This document shows positions 56,053-63,553 of a stretch of DNA of 64,000 bases, in pieces (within the stretch, counting starts at the first letter, position 1; every line of letters starts with the position of its first letter). The notes beneath the pieces were generated by a model. It worked only from the letters and a program-made list of their open reading frames with translations, did not search any database and had not been told where the DNA came from. The stretch comes from Balneolaceae bacterium UBA7797 (lineage in GTDB: Bacteria > Bacteroidota > Rhodothermia > Balneolales > Balneolaceae). A program made the translations under genes and the position numbers. The stretch lies in contig DLCN01000006.1 of NCBI GenBank assembly GCA_002480645.1, forward strand, positions 1-64,000, in the 5' to 3' direction.

Positions 56053-56327
56053 GACCTTATAGATTATTTCTTCGATGTGGCTGACAATAAGTGATATTAT
56101 TCAAATTCGCTAATTCCGCTTTATGGCCGGTTACTTCTTTTGGGAGGATCTTGAATTAAAGCAGGGAATCACCTTTCCTGCATTTGGGATAAAAGCGTTA
56201 TTAAATGACCGGACTCGATTATGAGCTTGCACCGTGTACCGCATCATTGCGTTAAAAGCTGTACTAAGATTTAACTGGTGATTTCCATCTTGGTATCCTT
56301 ATTTTGAGTAAAAATTAATCAGAGGTT

Positions 56328-57446
56328 TTGAAAGTACTTAAAGTGTCAGGAACTATACTTTTGAGCGTGATTGTATTCTTGGTTGGCGCCACTTTTTTAT
56401 ACATGAAACAGGATAAGTTCGGTGCGAAGCCAACCGGAGCACGGCTTGAGAGGATGAGTTCCTCCGATAATTTTGACGACGGGAAGTTTATCAATCAAAT
56501 TCCCACTCCGGATCTGACCGAAGGTTACTCCATGTGGGGAGTAATTTATAATCAGTTTTTTAAGTCACACCCGCGCACCAGGCCTCAAGATTTGATCCCG
56601 TCCTCTAAAACTGAATTATCCAACTTAAACCCAGACCAACATATCCTGGTCTGGTTTGGTCATTCTTCGTTTTTCTTGCAATTGGATGGAATCCGGATAT
56701 TAGTGGATCCGGTATTCAGTGGAAACGCCTCTCCGGTTCCGGGCACCGTAAAAGCCTATCCCGGTACCGACAGATACACCGTTGAGGATCTGCCCGACAT
56801 CGATGTACTGATGATAAGTCATGATCACTACGATCATTTAGATCATTCCACTATTCTGAAGTTGCAGGAAAAAACTAAGACGGTACTCTGTGGACTCGGA
56901 GTCGGCGCGCATTTTGAGAAATGGGGATACACGGAACAACAGATAAAGGAGAGGGACTGGTATCAAAAGGTCACCATTTTGGACTCCCTCATGATTCACA
57001 TCTTACCGGCCCGACATTTTTCCGGCAGAGGGATAAGTGCCAAGAACACGCTTTGGGCTTCCTATCTGATAGAGACCCCGGATCAGAAGATCTATATCGG
57101 AGGAGATTCCGGCTACGGTCCTCATTTTAAGGAGATCGGGGAGTTACATGGTCCGATCGACCTCGCGTTTCTAGATAATGGTCAATACAACGACGCATGG
57201 AGAGAAATCCATCTTCACCCGGAAGAGGTCATACAGGCAACCAAAGATCTGCGTGCAGAACGATTATTTCCTGTCCACTCGTCTAAATTCACTCTTGCTG
57301 TACATGCGTGGGATGAACCCCTTATGCGTATATCTGCTCTTGCTGAGCAAGCATCTGTTCAATTAGTTACTCCGATTATTGGCAAACCGGTAGAGCTAGA
57401 CGCACTTAGCGAATCCTATCCCAAATGGTGGGAAGGCGTTGAGTGA
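56328..57446 (+). CDS. MBL-fold hydrolase, NAPE-PLD/UlaG-like, membrane-anchored
   Basis: Metallo-beta-lactamase-fold hydrolase of 372 residues. Residues 8-26 form an N-terminal membrane helix. Zinc ligands appear in SHDHYDHLD (His165, His167, Asp169, His170), further metal residues in LPARHFSGRG and GGDSGYGPHF, and a late His in FPVHSSKF. The pattern matches N-acylphosphatidylethanolamine-phospholipase-D-like and L-ascorbate-6-phosphate lactonase-like enzymes; a lipid or lactone substrate is possible. The start is TTG: a stop lies twelve bases upstream, and the first ATG (codon 26) would remove the helix. The stop codon falls inside a repeated element. Confidence 0.85.
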   Translation: MKVLKVSGTILLSVIVFLVGATFLYMKQDKFGAKPTGARLERMSSSDNFDDGKFINQIPTPDLTEGYSMWGVIYNQFFKSHPRTRPQDLIPSSKTELSNLNPDQHILVWFGHSSFFLQLDGIRILVDPVFSGNASPVPGTVKAYPGTDRYTVEDLPDIDVLMISHDHYDHLDHSTILKLQEKTKTVLCGLGVGAHFEKWGYTEQQIKERDWYQKVTILDSLMIHILPARHFSGRGISAKNTLWASYLIETPDQKIYIGGDSGYGPHFKEIGELHGPIDLAFLDNGQYNDAWREIHLHPEEVIQATKDLRAERLFPVHSSKFTLAVHAWDEPLMRISALAEQASVQLVTPIIGKPVELDALSESYPKWWEGVE

Positions 57447-57531
57447 TGAGGAGCCCCTTTTCGGGGATTAAAGATTAAAAATTCAAAATTAAGAATTAAA
57501 AATTGGGTACTTGCTTCGCTTTCGCTCAGCG
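57445..57531. repeat. Element R, copy 1
   Basis: Begins at the MBL gene stop with GATGAGGAGCCCC, a small hairpin (CCCC...GGGG), then an A/T-rich ATTAAAAATT/AATTAAGAATT stretch and TTGCTTCGC...CGCTCAGCG. Near-identical text recurs at about 57733-57803, and the first part again at 60310-60342. It may serve as terminator for the gene it abuts. Confidence 0.7.
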
Positions 57532-57532
57532 T

Positions 57533-57581
57533 AATTAAGAATTAAGAATTAAGAATTAGGGATTAGGAATTAGGGATTAGG
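57533..57581. repeat. Seven-unit heptamer tandem array
   Basis: Seven consecutive 7-base units: AATTAAG three times, then AATTAGG, GATTAGG, AATTAGG, GATTAGG. It follows element R copy 1. Slippage-prone; no coding potential. Confidence 0.85.
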
Positions 57582-57608
57582 TATAGCTATGAAATACAGT
57601 CTATACTT

Positions 57609-57707
57609 CCATCTGCGATCCGTCGGCTGACGGAGAAGCAGTCTCCGGATCTTATTCCTGAATACTAATCCTGAGATCACTTCGTCGCATGCGCTCCTCG
57701 TGAATGG
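57609..57707. repeat. Hairpin repeat, short copy with inserted palindrome
   Basis: Starts CCATCTGCGA and ends GAGATCACTTCGTCG...CTCGTGAATGG like the larger copies at 59419, 59933 and 60122, but is 99 bases. In its left arm the segment after GCGA is replaced by the palindrome TCCGTCGGCTGACGGA at 57619-57634. Confidence 0.8.
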
Positions 57708-57732
57708 GGAATAGTTTTGAGTGTTGAGTTTC

Positions 57733-57803
57733 CCCTCTTCGAGGGATTAAAAATTCAAAATTAAGAATTAAAGATTGGGTACTTGCTTCGCATTCGCTCA
57801 GCG
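57733..57803. repeat. Element R, copy 2
   Basis: CCCCTCTTCGAGGGATTAAA, then A/T-rich text and GGGTACTTGCTTCGC...CGCTCAGCG as in copy 1 at 57445-57531. It leads directly into a broken tRNA-Asn copy and its trailing terminator sequence. Confidence 0.7.
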
Positions 57804-57818
57804 GATGAGGCTTCAAAG

Positions 57819-57873
57819 CTCCCCGGGTTGGATCGACCACGTCCGTCAGCTGACGGATAACAGCCGATTGCTC
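57819..57873 (-). pseudogene. Broken tRNA-Asn copy (3' part)
   Basis: CTCCCCGGGTTGGAT matches the acceptor/T-arm side of the intact tRNA-Asn at 57926 and ACAGCCGATTGCTC matches its anticodon/D side. Between them the T-loop is damaged and the anticodon-arm/variable region is replaced by the 16-base palindrome TCCGTCAGCTGACGGA (57842-57857). The 5' third is missing. The downstream flank GCGGATGAGGCTT is duplicated too. Not a functional tRNA. Confidence 0.8.
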
Positions 57874-57886
57874 AATTTAAATACAT

Positions 57887-57918
57887 AAAAAAAACCTCAC
57901 TCGCTATGCGGATGAGGC
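57887..57918 (-). terminator. Terminator of tRNA-Asn
   Basis: On the minus strand CCTCA and TGAGG enclose an inner CGC-ATA-GCG stem, followed by eight T (57887-57894). It begins eight bases after the tRNA 3' end. Confidence 0.8.
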
Positions 57919-57925
57919 TTTGAAG

Positions 57926-57997
57926 CTCCCCGGGTTGGATTCGAACCAACGACCGATCGGTTAACAGCCGATTGCTCTGCCACTGAGCTACCGAGGA
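57926..57997 (-). tRNA. tRNA-Asn (GTT)
   Basis: 72 bases on the minus strand. Acceptor TCCTCGG pairs with CCGGGGA (one T-G pair), discriminator G. D arm GCTC...GAGC; anticodon arm ATCGG-CTGTTAA-CCGAT with anticodon GTT; T arm GTTGG-TTCGAAT-CCAAC. CCA is not encoded. Terminator follows directly. The only intact tRNA in the window. Confidence 0.96.
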
Positions 57998-58025
57998 AGA
58001 TATTTTGTGACTTTTCAATAAATGT

Positions 58026-58092
58026 CGTTGGTGAACCAACGTCCGCCAGCCGGCGGATAACATCCCTTGCTCTGCCACTGAGCTACCGAGGA
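58026..58092 (-). pseudogene. Broken tRNA-Asn copy (5' part)
   Basis: TCCTCGGTAGCTCAGTGGCA (5' acceptor and D arm) is identical to the intact tRNA-Asn, but the anticodon stem no longer pairs. The variable region carries the palindrome variant TCCGCCAGCCGGCGGA (58042-58057), the T loop has lost three bases, and the 3' acceptor strand is missing. It lies about 30 bases upstream of the intact gene in the same orientation, so they may be transcribed together. Confidence 0.85.
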
Positions 58093-58156
58093 ATGAATCA
58101 CTCTTCATTTCTGAAGAGGCGACAAATATAAAGAGATAAGGCTCCCACAGTCAACA

Positions 58157-58900
58157 TTAATTTTCATTTTTTTCATAAAAAACTTTCTGAAGCACCAATC
58201 CTTTTGCCGGTGCTGTATAGGCGCTGACTGAAGCTTTCTCCCCCTTCAACATTCCTTCAAATTCCCTCAAACTCATCTTTCCCGTAGCTACTTCCATCAT
58301 CGTGCCTACCAGACGCCGCACCATATTCCTCAAAAACCGGTTAGCCCGTACTCTGTACACCAAACAACCCTCCTGCTCTTCCCAAACTGATAACAGGACC
58401 TCACACAAAGTGGTATAGTTCTCCGGATTGAATTTAGAGAAGCCGTCAAAATCGTGTTCTCCCTGTATCAGAGCCGCCGCCTCATTTAGTACCTCGATAT
58501 CCGGAACTTTACCGGACCACCATCCCATATTGTTCATCAACGGCGCGTCATATTTCAGCACACAGTATTCATATTCACGATACACTGCATCAAAACGGGC
58601 ATGAAAGTCATCGGAGACTTCTTCCCAATTCACGATCTGAATATCGGCACCAACAAGTCCGTTGACTCCGTGGAATAATTTCTGTAGATCTATGGATCCG
58701 GGTAGATCCACGTGAGCTGTCTGCCCTCTTGCATGGACACCGGCATCGGTCCTGCCCTGACCTACCACATCGACCGGGGATTGAAGTATTCTCTGTAAGG
58801 CTTTTTCTATTTCCCCTTCAACCGTAACCACATCGGGTTGAATCTGCCAACCGTTAAATGCGGCTCCATTATATTCTATGGTTAATTTATATCGGGGCAT
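58157..58900 (-). CDS. truA: tRNA pseudouridine(38-40) synthase TruA
   Basis: Modifies uridines 38-40 in the anticodon arm of many tRNAs. 247 residues, normal length. Catalytic Asp52 lies in GQGRTDAGVHARGQ; other TruA marks are YNGAAFNGWQIQP at the start, FHARFDAVYREYEYCV, and RANRFLRNMVRRLVGTM near the C-terminus. It is upstream of the tRNA-Asn cluster on the same strand but separated by about 60 bases after its stop. Confidence 0.97.
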   Translation of the reverse strand: MPRYKLTIEYNGAAFNGWQIQPDVVTVEGEIEKALQRILQSPVDVVGQGRTDAGVHARGQTAHVDLPGSIDLQKLFHGVNGLVGADIQIVNWEEVSDDFHARFDAVYREYEYCVLKYDAPLMNNMGWWSGKVPDIEVLNEAAALIQGEHDFDGFSKFNPENYTTLCEVLLSVWEEQEGCLVYRVRANRFLRNMVRRLVGTMMEVATGKMSLREFEGMLKGEKASVSAYTAPAKGLVLQKVFYEKNEN

Positions 58901-58972
58901 ACTTGTTTGATCGTTTTTACAGAACTAAGATAACGGAAAATAGTATGCTTTACTTCTTTGTATCAGGCTGAA

Positions 58973-59050
58973 CCATCTGCGAGCGGAGCGAAGCAGTCTC
59001 TGTATTCCTGAATCACAATCCTGAGATCACTTCGCTTAAGCTTCGCAGGG
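58973..59050. repeat. Hairpin repeat, partial copy
   Basis: CCATCTGCGAG, then GGAGCGAAGCAGTCTCTGTA as in the full copies, followed after a short spacer by CTGAGATCACTTCGCTTAAG and a diverged end. Only one right arm is present. Confidence 0.75.
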
Positions 59051-59179
59051 TTTAGTTTTTAGTGATTAGTTATTAGTTGAGCGCTTAGTATCTGATAAGC
59101 CGGTGTCATCCAGAGGGAAGAGCGAATGTGACGACCGAAGGATCTGCACAATACTGACAAGTCTTCTTACCCGACATCA

Positions 59180-59280
59180 CAGGACTGAAGTCCATGCTCA
59201 CTTATGTTCAAGACAAATATTTAGCTCGAATTCGATAGGACAACGACCAAGGACATAAACAAGCATGGGTTTTAACCCTG
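59180..59280. repeat. Long imperfect inverted repeat (REP-like)
   Basis: CATGCTCACTTATGTTC on the left faces GGACATAAACAAGCATG on the right, with outer blocks GGACTGAAGTC and GGGTTTTAACCCTG; arms of about 30 bases, centre of about 40. Similar 'gggctgaagccc' inverted elements are dispersed in Bacteroidota. No transposase or RAYT gene is next to it. Confidence 0.6.
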
Positions 59281-59418
59281 CGCGTATAAATAACAATTAG
59301 TGGCTATGAAACCAGTCACTGTAAATGGCTATTGATTCACGTGTTAAACGGATGATTAGATTTCGCAGAAATATTAATCCAAGATCATCCTTAAATCCAA
59401 CTAATCCGCGATTCCCGA

Positions 59419-59574
59419 CCATCTGCGAGTGGAGCGAAGCAGTCTCTGTATCTGTATTCTTGCCCGAGATCCTTAGATCACTTCGCTTTGCTCGTGAATG
59501 GTTCTGGGTTCAGGAATAAGGTAACAAAATCACAATCCTGAGATCACTTCGTCGCATTCGCTCCTCGTGAATGG
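59419..59574. repeat. 156-bp hairpin repeat, copy A (upstream of GIY-YIG)
   Basis: One left arm (CCAT, CGAG, AGCGAAG, TCTC blocks) and two right arms (GAGA, CTTCGCT, CTCG, ATGG blocks) 70 bases apart. Nearly the same sequence as copies B and C. It ends 49 bases before the nuclease start. Confidence 0.9.
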
Positions 59575-59623
59575 ATATATATAGAATATCCTATTATCAT
59601 TAGCAGATTAAATCAGTACTACC

Positions 59624-59929
59624 ATGGATTTAGACAAAGTATACTATGTGTATCTAATGGCAAACAAAAGAAGGACCGTAATCTACACCGGTAAAAGTAC
59701 CGATTTACTAAAAAGAGTAACGGAACATAAAAAGAAGGTCTCCCCTAAGAGTTTTACAGCTCGTTATAATGTTGATAAGCTTGTCTATTTTGAAGGTTTT
59801 GAAACTAATGAAGAAGCAAGATTGAGAGAGCAACAAATAAAATCCGGAAGTAGGCAAAAAAAGATTGAGTTGATTGAGAAGACTAATCCTGAATGGTTGG
59901 ATTTAAGTATAGGTTGGGATTTATTATAA
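59624..59929 (+). CDS. GIY-YIG family endonuclease, UPF0213-like
   Basis: Small single-domain nuclease-fold protein of 101 residues. The motif pair is YYVYL (residues 7-11) and YTG (21-23), the catalytic-region Arg31 lies in LLKRVTEHK, and the C-terminal pattern REQQIKSGSRQKKIELIEK...NPEWLDLS is typical of UPF0213/URI-type proteins. YTG instead of YIG/YVG is a common variant. The gene fits exactly between repeats A (ends 59574) and B (starts 59933, three bases after the stop). Such stand-alone proteins are frequent in Bacteroidota and often lie in repeat-rich places; activity is unproven for most. Confidence 0.88.
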   Translation: MDLDKVYYVYLMANKRRTVIYTGKSTDLLKRVTEHKKKVSPKSFTARYNVDKLVYFEGFETNEEARLREQQIKSGSRQKKIELIEKTNPEWLDLSIGWDLL

Positions 59930-59932
59930 CAT

Positions 59933-60088
59933 CCATCTGCGAGTGGAGCGAAGCAGTCTCTGTATCTGTATTCTTGCTCGAAATCCTGAGATCACTTCGT
60001 TTTGCTCGTGAATGGTTCAGGGTTCAGGAATAAGGTAACAAAATCAAAATCCTGAGATCACTTCGTCGTATGCACTCCTCGTGAATGG
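59933..60088. repeat. 156-bp hairpin repeat, copy B (downstream of GIY-YIG)
   Basis: Same length and order of blocks as copy A, in the same orientation, with a few substitutions (for example CTCGAAATCC for CCCGAGATCC). It starts three bases after the nuclease stop codon. Confidence 0.9.
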
Positions 60089-60121
60089 GAGACAGTTCCT
60101 GATACATGCCACAAATACCTA

Positions 60122-60278
60122 CCATCTGCGAGTGGAGCGAAGCAGTCTCTGTATCTGTATTCTTGCCCGAGATCCAGAGATCACTTCGCTTTGCTCGTGA
60201 ATGGTTTTTGGGTTTAGGAATGAGGTAACTAAATCACAATCCTGAGATCACTTCGTCGTATTCGCTCCTCGTGAATGG
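60122..60278. repeat. 157-bp hairpin repeat, copy C
   Basis: Third full copy, same orientation, 33 bases after copy B. It is followed by AATAGTTTTGAATGTTGAG, which also follows the short copy at 57707, so a longer composite unit has been duplicated. Confidence 0.9.
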
Positions 60279-60309
60279 GGAATAGTTTTGAATGTTGAGT
60301 TTTGAGTGG

Positions 60310-60342
60310 GATGAGGAGCCCCTCTTCGGGGGATTAAAAATT
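60310..60342. repeat. Element R, partial copy 3
   Basis: GATGAGGAGCCCCTCTTCGG and GGATTAAAAATT match the beginning of copy 1 at 57445. The stop codon of the minus-strand gene at 60334 lies inside it, and its GC-rich hairpin follows that gene's end. Confidence 0.75.
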
Positions 60343-61032
60343 GAAGCGGATATTGGCAGTCACACCCCGCTGACCGGATTCATTCAAATACGAGAAGCTG
60401 GCGGCAGGAGGATTATCCATCAGATTACGGGCCCGGACAAAAGAATTCAGTCCACTAAGCACCCGGTTAGCTACCATCAGCGTTAGAATACCCGGCAACT
60501 GATTATTATTACGATCAATGCGTTCCCGCATGTCCTGATACTGCAACCGCTCAGAGGTACTCTCCCAGTTCCACTGATTGTCAGGAGTATCGGCAATGAG
60601 ATTATCCCAGTTTCTGGATCTCAGCTGATAATCATTGTATTCGGTAAGTGTGTTGAAGCCTGCCACAGCAAGTCTGTATTCCCTCCCTCTGGAACTCAGA
60701 TCAGTATGAGCCTTGCTCATTGCAAATGTTTCAAGGTTACTCTCCAGATGCGTAGTTCTGGTGGTAATACCAACATAGGTAAGGATCATCGCAACATCCG
60801 CCGCCATGTGATACTGACCGCGGGTCCAGTTATGCTTATCGATATACTGATGTCCCCAACCGGGTAGTACAAAAGATCTGAGTAGTGCCCCGTGCGGCGA
60901 CGGAAGGTTCTGATCAGAGAGATCTTCATTGGTTTGAGCTGTTGCCTGAGCGAAAGAAATGAATATGATCAGAATTACCAGTAAAGGATACATCCCTTTA
61001 TTAAGAGTTAATTCAGATCGCAGGTTTATCAT
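60334..61032 (-). CDS. Exported/membrane protein, DUF5683-like
   Basis: Protein of 232 residues with signal peptide ending ATAQ (about residue 33; Met14 is an alternative start). The stretch SPHGALLRSFVLPGWGHQYIDKHNWTRG followed by a hydrophobic segment (MAADVAMILTYVGI) is the mark of DUF5683-like proteins of Bacteroidota, and a second hydrophobic stretch lies near 185. The last residues (VTANIRFNF) could be an outer-membrane strand. Function unknown. It lies 35 bases after ccmF on the same strand, so may be co-transcribed with the cytochrome maturation genes. Confidence 0.72.
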   Translation of the reverse strand: MINLRSELTLNKGMYPLLVILIIFISFAQATAQTNEDLSDQNLPSPHGALLRSFVLPGWGHQYIDKHNWTRGQYHMAADVAMILTYVGITTRTTHLESNLETFAMSKAHTDLSSRGREYRLAVAGFNTLTEYNDYQLRSRNWDNLIADTPDNQWNWESTSERLQYQDMRERIDRNNNQLPGILTLMVANRVLSGLNSFVRARNLMDNPPAASFSYLNESGQRGVTANIRFNF

Positions 61033-61067
61033 ATCTATTCCTTAATTACTCAAATTTGTGTAGTGAC

Positions 61068-63548
61068 TCAGGCTTTGGCCCTTTCTCTTCCCCAGTGACG
61101 GAATATCGAAATACTAAATCCTCCCATCAACAGAAAAGTACCCAGCCAAACGACCGAGATAAAGGGTTTATTCTCTCCTACAATAAGGATCCAGTCATCT
61201 TCAAATTTCTCATCCAATCCAACAATGGTCAGTTCTACGGTGCTGTCATCGGGATTAAGATTAGAGAATCTGAAACTGATATCGTAATCAGGAATGGTTA
61301 CCGGATAAGATTTGGTGTAGCTCACTTCATCTTCCACATACACGGCAAATAACGGCTCAATGATATGCTTACGCTGGCTCGCAGTGTGCAATACTTCTAC
61401 TCTTGCACGAACACCAACCCCCTGATTATCCGGCATTGAGGTAGAATCCGCCATGATGAAGTTGGTAAAGGTAAATTCAAATCCTCCTACTTCTATGGTC
61501 TCCCCTTTTCGCATCCTAATGGTTTGCTCCAGGGGTTCTTCGGTATCGGCTACCGCTTCGGTTGTTGCTTCCTGCTCTTTAGCTTTCTGCTTATTCGTCT
61601 GATCTATGAATGAACTTCCTGCTACGTACAAATAGATATCTTTTAATAACCCGGCTTTAACATCCGGATCCACGGACCATTGTATATTTTCTGCACTTGA
61701 TCCTGAAAGCATCGGGTACACTTCAGGATACATGTAGAATTCGCGACCGGTTTTCAGATCGTTGAATTTGATGGTGTAAGTCTGCTGTCCGGGCCGGTTC
61801 TGATTCATAAGATCATACCCTTCATAAGTGATCTCGTACCTACCATTCACCAGTTTAGGTTCGTCGAGCTTCAATTCCATCATTTCTACCGTCTGTGAGA
61901 CTTTGAAGCCCTGCTCGTCATTCACTTCCCCCCGAAGTACGGCATTGTTGTAATTTACCGTATTCTGATCAAGAACCGGTTCGTTATAGGCGGATGAATA
62001 GAGTATCCCAACCAGCAACATCCCAAAACCAACGTGGGTGAGCGAGCCACCGATCACCTTTGGGTTTTTGATCGCGAGTTTAACCATCATCCATCCGTTA
62101 CCGATTATTGCGAAATATCCGGAGAACAGGTAGATCATGTAATAGATGTCACGAACATTCATCCACATTATAGAACCTACGGTTAGTACGGAAGTAACCA
62201 GTAAAGGCAGGGTGAGTGAGGATGAAAGCGATTCTGAATTTTGTTTCTTCCAGTATACAAACTGACCGATCACGGTGATCAGTGCCATCACAATGGCGAT
62301 CGGCATACTCCAGTCGTTATAAAAACTGATCTCAGGGGGAGTCGGATTCTCATGGAAAAGCAATCCGATGATGGGAGAACTGGTCCCTAAAATGATCACC
62401 ACCCCAAGAATAAAGAGTAACAGTGCTCCGGAGAAGGTCATAAATTCGCGATTCAATATACTTGGTTCCAGTGGCTTTGATGGAAGTTCTTTATATCTCC
62501 AGGCAAAGAATCCAAGTCCAACACCGGTAATTATAACCATGAATAGTAACAGCTGATTGTAAAGTCCCAGATCTACAAAACTGTGCACGGAAGAATCGGA
62601 CAGGATTCCTGAACGGGTCAGAAATGTCTCATAAACAATGGCCACATAAGCAAGTATGGCAAACAATAGCGACGACTTCTGCGCCACTGAACTCTTCCGC
62701 TGTATCGCCATGGCATGAATACCGGCGGTTCCGATTAACCATGGAACCAGCGAAGCATTTTCCACAGGGTCCCATGCCCAGTAACCACCGAAGGATAATG
62801 TCACATATGCCCAATACGCTCCCAGAAAGATCGCGATCAGTAAAGCGAGATTAGCCGCAAGGGTCCATGGTAATGCAGGAGCTACCCATTCATTGTATTT
62901 CTGTTTCCAGAGTGCAGCCATCGCAAAGGCATAGGGAATGGTCATGCTTGCAAAACCAAGAAAAAGGATCGGTGGGTGGATCATCATCCACGGACTTTTC
63001 AACAGATCATTCAATCCGGAGCCGTCGGCAGGGACAAAATCGGGATTGGCTTGAATAAACGGTGCATTCGGCATCTCCTCAGCAATGGTGCGGAACGGCG
63101 AGGCACCAATACTGATACCGTCTAACTTCCAACCCAGCACCATCGTCAATAAAAAGAACTGTGTGAGTGCCAGAAAGAACATTACGGGAGCTTTGTAGGG
63201 CGCCCGGGTCCACTTCATCAATGAGAATCCGGCCAGCCAGGAGAACAGGATCCAAAGTAAAAAGCTTCCCTCCTGCCCTCCGTAAAAGGCAGAGATCAGG
63301 TATTTAAGATCCAGATCCAGACTCGTGTAGTTGAATACATAGTAATACTGAAACTGATGGGTGATCAGCAGATCCAGTAAAATTCCGGAGGCGACCAGTA
63401 TCAGCACTCCTTTAATGGCAAACAGCCAGTTTCCTACTTTAAGGTGGCGTTCACTGTCTTTCTGAGCTGCAACGAAATAGAACATCAGGCTGAGCGTGGT
63501 AATAAAGAACGACAGCGAGATGAGAATTTTTCCGATAAATCCGGGCAT
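61068..63548 (-). CDS. ccmF: CcmF/CcsA-type cytochrome c haem lyase
   Basis: Polytopic inner-membrane protein of 826 residues that joins haem to apocytochrome c. The tryptophan-rich haem-handling motif is FGGYWAWDPVENASLVPW (residues 253-270). Conserved histidines lie in MIHPPILFLG (191), GIHAMA (278) and SSVHSF. Family order: about 13-15 membrane spans with a large periplasmic domain at about 545-795. This matches system I CcmF. It is five bases after ccmE. It serves the octahaem cytochrome and the haem-c lipoprotein in the window. Confidence 0.94.
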   Translation of the reverse strand: MPGFIGKILISLSFFITTLSLMFYFVAAQKDSERHLKVGNWLFAIKGVLILVASGILLDLLITHQFQYYYVFNYTSLDLDLKYLISAFYGGQEGSFLLWILFSWLAGFSLMKWTRAPYKAPVMFFLALTQFFLLTMVLGWKLDGISIGASPFRTIAEEMPNAPFIQANPDFVPADGSGLNDLLKSPWMMIHPPILFLGFASMTIPYAFAMAALWKQKYNEWVAPALPWTLAANLALLIAIFLGAYWAYVTLSFGGYWAWDPVENASLVPWLIGTAGIHAMAIQRKSSVAQKSSLLFAILAYVAIVYETFLTRSGILSDSSVHSFVDLGLYNQLLLFMVIITGVGLGFFAWRYKELPSKPLEPSILNREFMTFSGALLLFILGVVIILGTSSPIIGLLFHENPTPPEISFYNDWSMPIAIVMALITVIGQFVYWKKQNSESLSSSLTLPLLVTSVLTVGSIMWMNVRDIYYMIYLFSGYFAIIGNGWMMVKLAIKNPKVIGGSLTHVGFGMLLVGILYSSAYNEPVLDQNTVNYNNAVLRGEVNDEQGFKVSQTVEMMELKLDEPKLVNGRYEITYEGYDLMNQNRPGQQTYTIKFNDLKTGREFYMYPEVYPMLSGSSAENIQWSVDPDVKAGLLKDIYLYVAGSSFIDQTNKQKAKEQEATTEAVADTEEPLEQTIRMRKGETIEVGGFEFTFTNFIMADSTSMPDNQGVGVRARVEVLHTASQRKHIIEPLFAVYVEDEVSYTKSYPVTIPDYDISFRFSNLNPDDSTVELTIVGLDEKFEDDWILIVGENKPFISVVWLGTFLLMGGFSISIFRHWGRERAKA

Positions 63549-63553
63549 AGTAC

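Larger units (their letters stand above)
58901..59418. other. Gene-free stretch with repeat debris
   Basis: No gene that I can support. It holds a partial hairpin repeat (58973-59050), a TGTCATCCAGAGGGAAGAGC segment of the kind dispersed in Bacteroidota genomes, a long inverted repeat (59180-59280), and text at about 59325-59418 (on the minus strand CGCGGATTAGTTGGATTTAA and onward) that looks like another dispersed non-coding repeat. A 64-codon frame starting in the last piece runs straight into the next hairpin repeat and is not credible. Confidence 0.6.

Noticed and set aside
56123..56224. 33-codon plus-strand frame upstream of the MBL gene
   Set aside because: No membrane span, motif or ribosome site; probably chance.
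57533..57581. CRISPR-like array
   Set aside because: Units are seven bases with no spacers and there are no cas genes, so it is a simple tandem repeat.
57652..57840. Minus-strand 62-codon frame
   Set aside because: Lies entirely within hairpin repeat, element R and a tRNA fragment; no protein features.
57872..58108. Minus-strand 78-codon frame
   Set aside because: It covers the intact tRNA-Asn and a broken copy; the translation is simply tRNA sequence.
59325..59519. Plus-strand 64-codon frame
   Set aside because: Composed of dispersed-repeat text and the left half of hairpin repeat A; no domain or composition of a real protein.
57445..60342. Insertion sequence or integrated element
   Set aside because: There is no transposase, integrase or terminal inverted repeat with target duplication; only repeats and a small GIY-YIG protein are visible.
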